Shown here piece by piece: positions 63,668 to 64,000 of a stretch of DNA of 64,000 bases. Made by a program: the position numbers and the translations under genes. Location of the stretch: contig JABAKD010000002.1 in the NCBI GenBank assembly GCA_012845835.1, forward strand, positions 19,614,629-19,678,628. Reading direction: 5' to 3'. How positions within the stretch are numbered: position 1 is the first letter of the stretch; every line of letters starts with the position of its first letter. The stretch comes from Undaria pinnatifida. Its lineage: Eukaryota; Sar; Phaeophyceae; Laminariales; Alariaceae. Under the pieces are notes generated by a model. That model had not been told where the DNA came from, made no database searches, and saw only the letters and a list, made by a program, of their open reading frames with translations.

Positions 63668-64000
63668 GTGAGTACCTTGCTACACGACAGGTTCGTACTG
63701 GCGCGTTATTGACATGTCACGCAGGTCATGTTAGATTGGTATCATACTCGTTTTAATGTACACTGGCTGTATGCCGGTTGGTTTGTTCGCTGTCTTCGTT
63801 CGTTGTTGGGTAGAACGTGTTGCATGATACGAGCAGCGAGCATAGCAGAAGCAGCATTATTAGTCGTGAAATCAAGTCGAATTGCTATGTTGGAATTTCG
63901 TAGTGTGCTCTACCAGCGGTACTGCTGCTGTACCATCTGGTACTGTACCTTGCTGGTAACAAGGTAAAGCATGCGGGGGTATGTCGTCTCACTATCCAAG
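63668..64000 (+). other. Presumed intron to window end
   Basis: Follows the GTGAGT donor. No exon recognised before the right edge. Confidence 0.35.

Overview
The window is nuclear DNA of a photosynthetic eukaryote, most probably an ochrophyte (a stramenopile alga with a secondary red plastid). Evidence: spliced genes with GT-AG and one GC-AG intron; a coding exon with a heterokont-type bipartite plastid presequence (signal peptide, then Phe directly after the predicted cleavage site, then a Ser/Thr/Arg-rich transit region); a PsbP-family thylakoid protein; an HSF-type transcription factor; Ty1/copia and Ty3/gypsy retroelements; and very heavy repeat content. There are no operons, rRNA genes, CRISPR arrays or prokaryotic signals. 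The species cannot be named from the sequence alone.

Layout. 1-735: degenerate CCATGGG-rich tandem array. 736-7592: no gene recognised; dispersed CCGGCACTAT-type repeats, low-complexity DNA and a 1.6 kb foldback element (4785-6350) with long inverted arms and G/C homopolymer tracts. 7593-17775 (+): a five-exon HSF-type transcription factor gene, reconstructed from matching splice phases and a DNA-binding domain split over all five exons, including 48-nt and 30-nt exons. 17776-24567: mostly unassigned, but holding a strong Fanzor/TnpB-like RuvC-III plus zinc-finger remnant (22550-22870) and a diverged coding-like duplication upstream of it. 24568-36292 (-): five consecutive exons of a PsbP-family lumenal protein, one intron being GC-AG. 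A plastid presequence exon on the same strand at 62326-62510 may be its first exon; if so the gene spans about 38 kb and its introns hold nearly everything between, including the retroelements. 62511-64000: a likely plus-strand exon with an Ala-rich hydrophobic stretch and a good 5' splice site at 63668.

Mobile DNA. 45402-56697 is a composite: a 3'-truncated copia element (minus strand, gag to integrase, no reverse transcriptase) beside a badly decayed gypsy element (plus strand, protease, RT, RNase H, integrase and chromodomain-like segments in several frames). A direct repeat of about 230 bp lies at each end and looks like an LTR pair. 58.1-61.4 kb carries tRNA-derived SINE-like units, copies of the 4.8 kb foldback family, and a 1106-bp TIR element (59636-60741) flanked by TA and containing a zinc-finger-like ORF. 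Intron a-b of the PsbP gene is largely a GATGC satellite and intron d-e a GTT/GGT minisatellite.

Most open frames in the window are chance frames in GC-rich or repetitive DNA. The assignments here rest on domain motifs, splice-phase agreement and repeat alignment done by eye; no database search was run.
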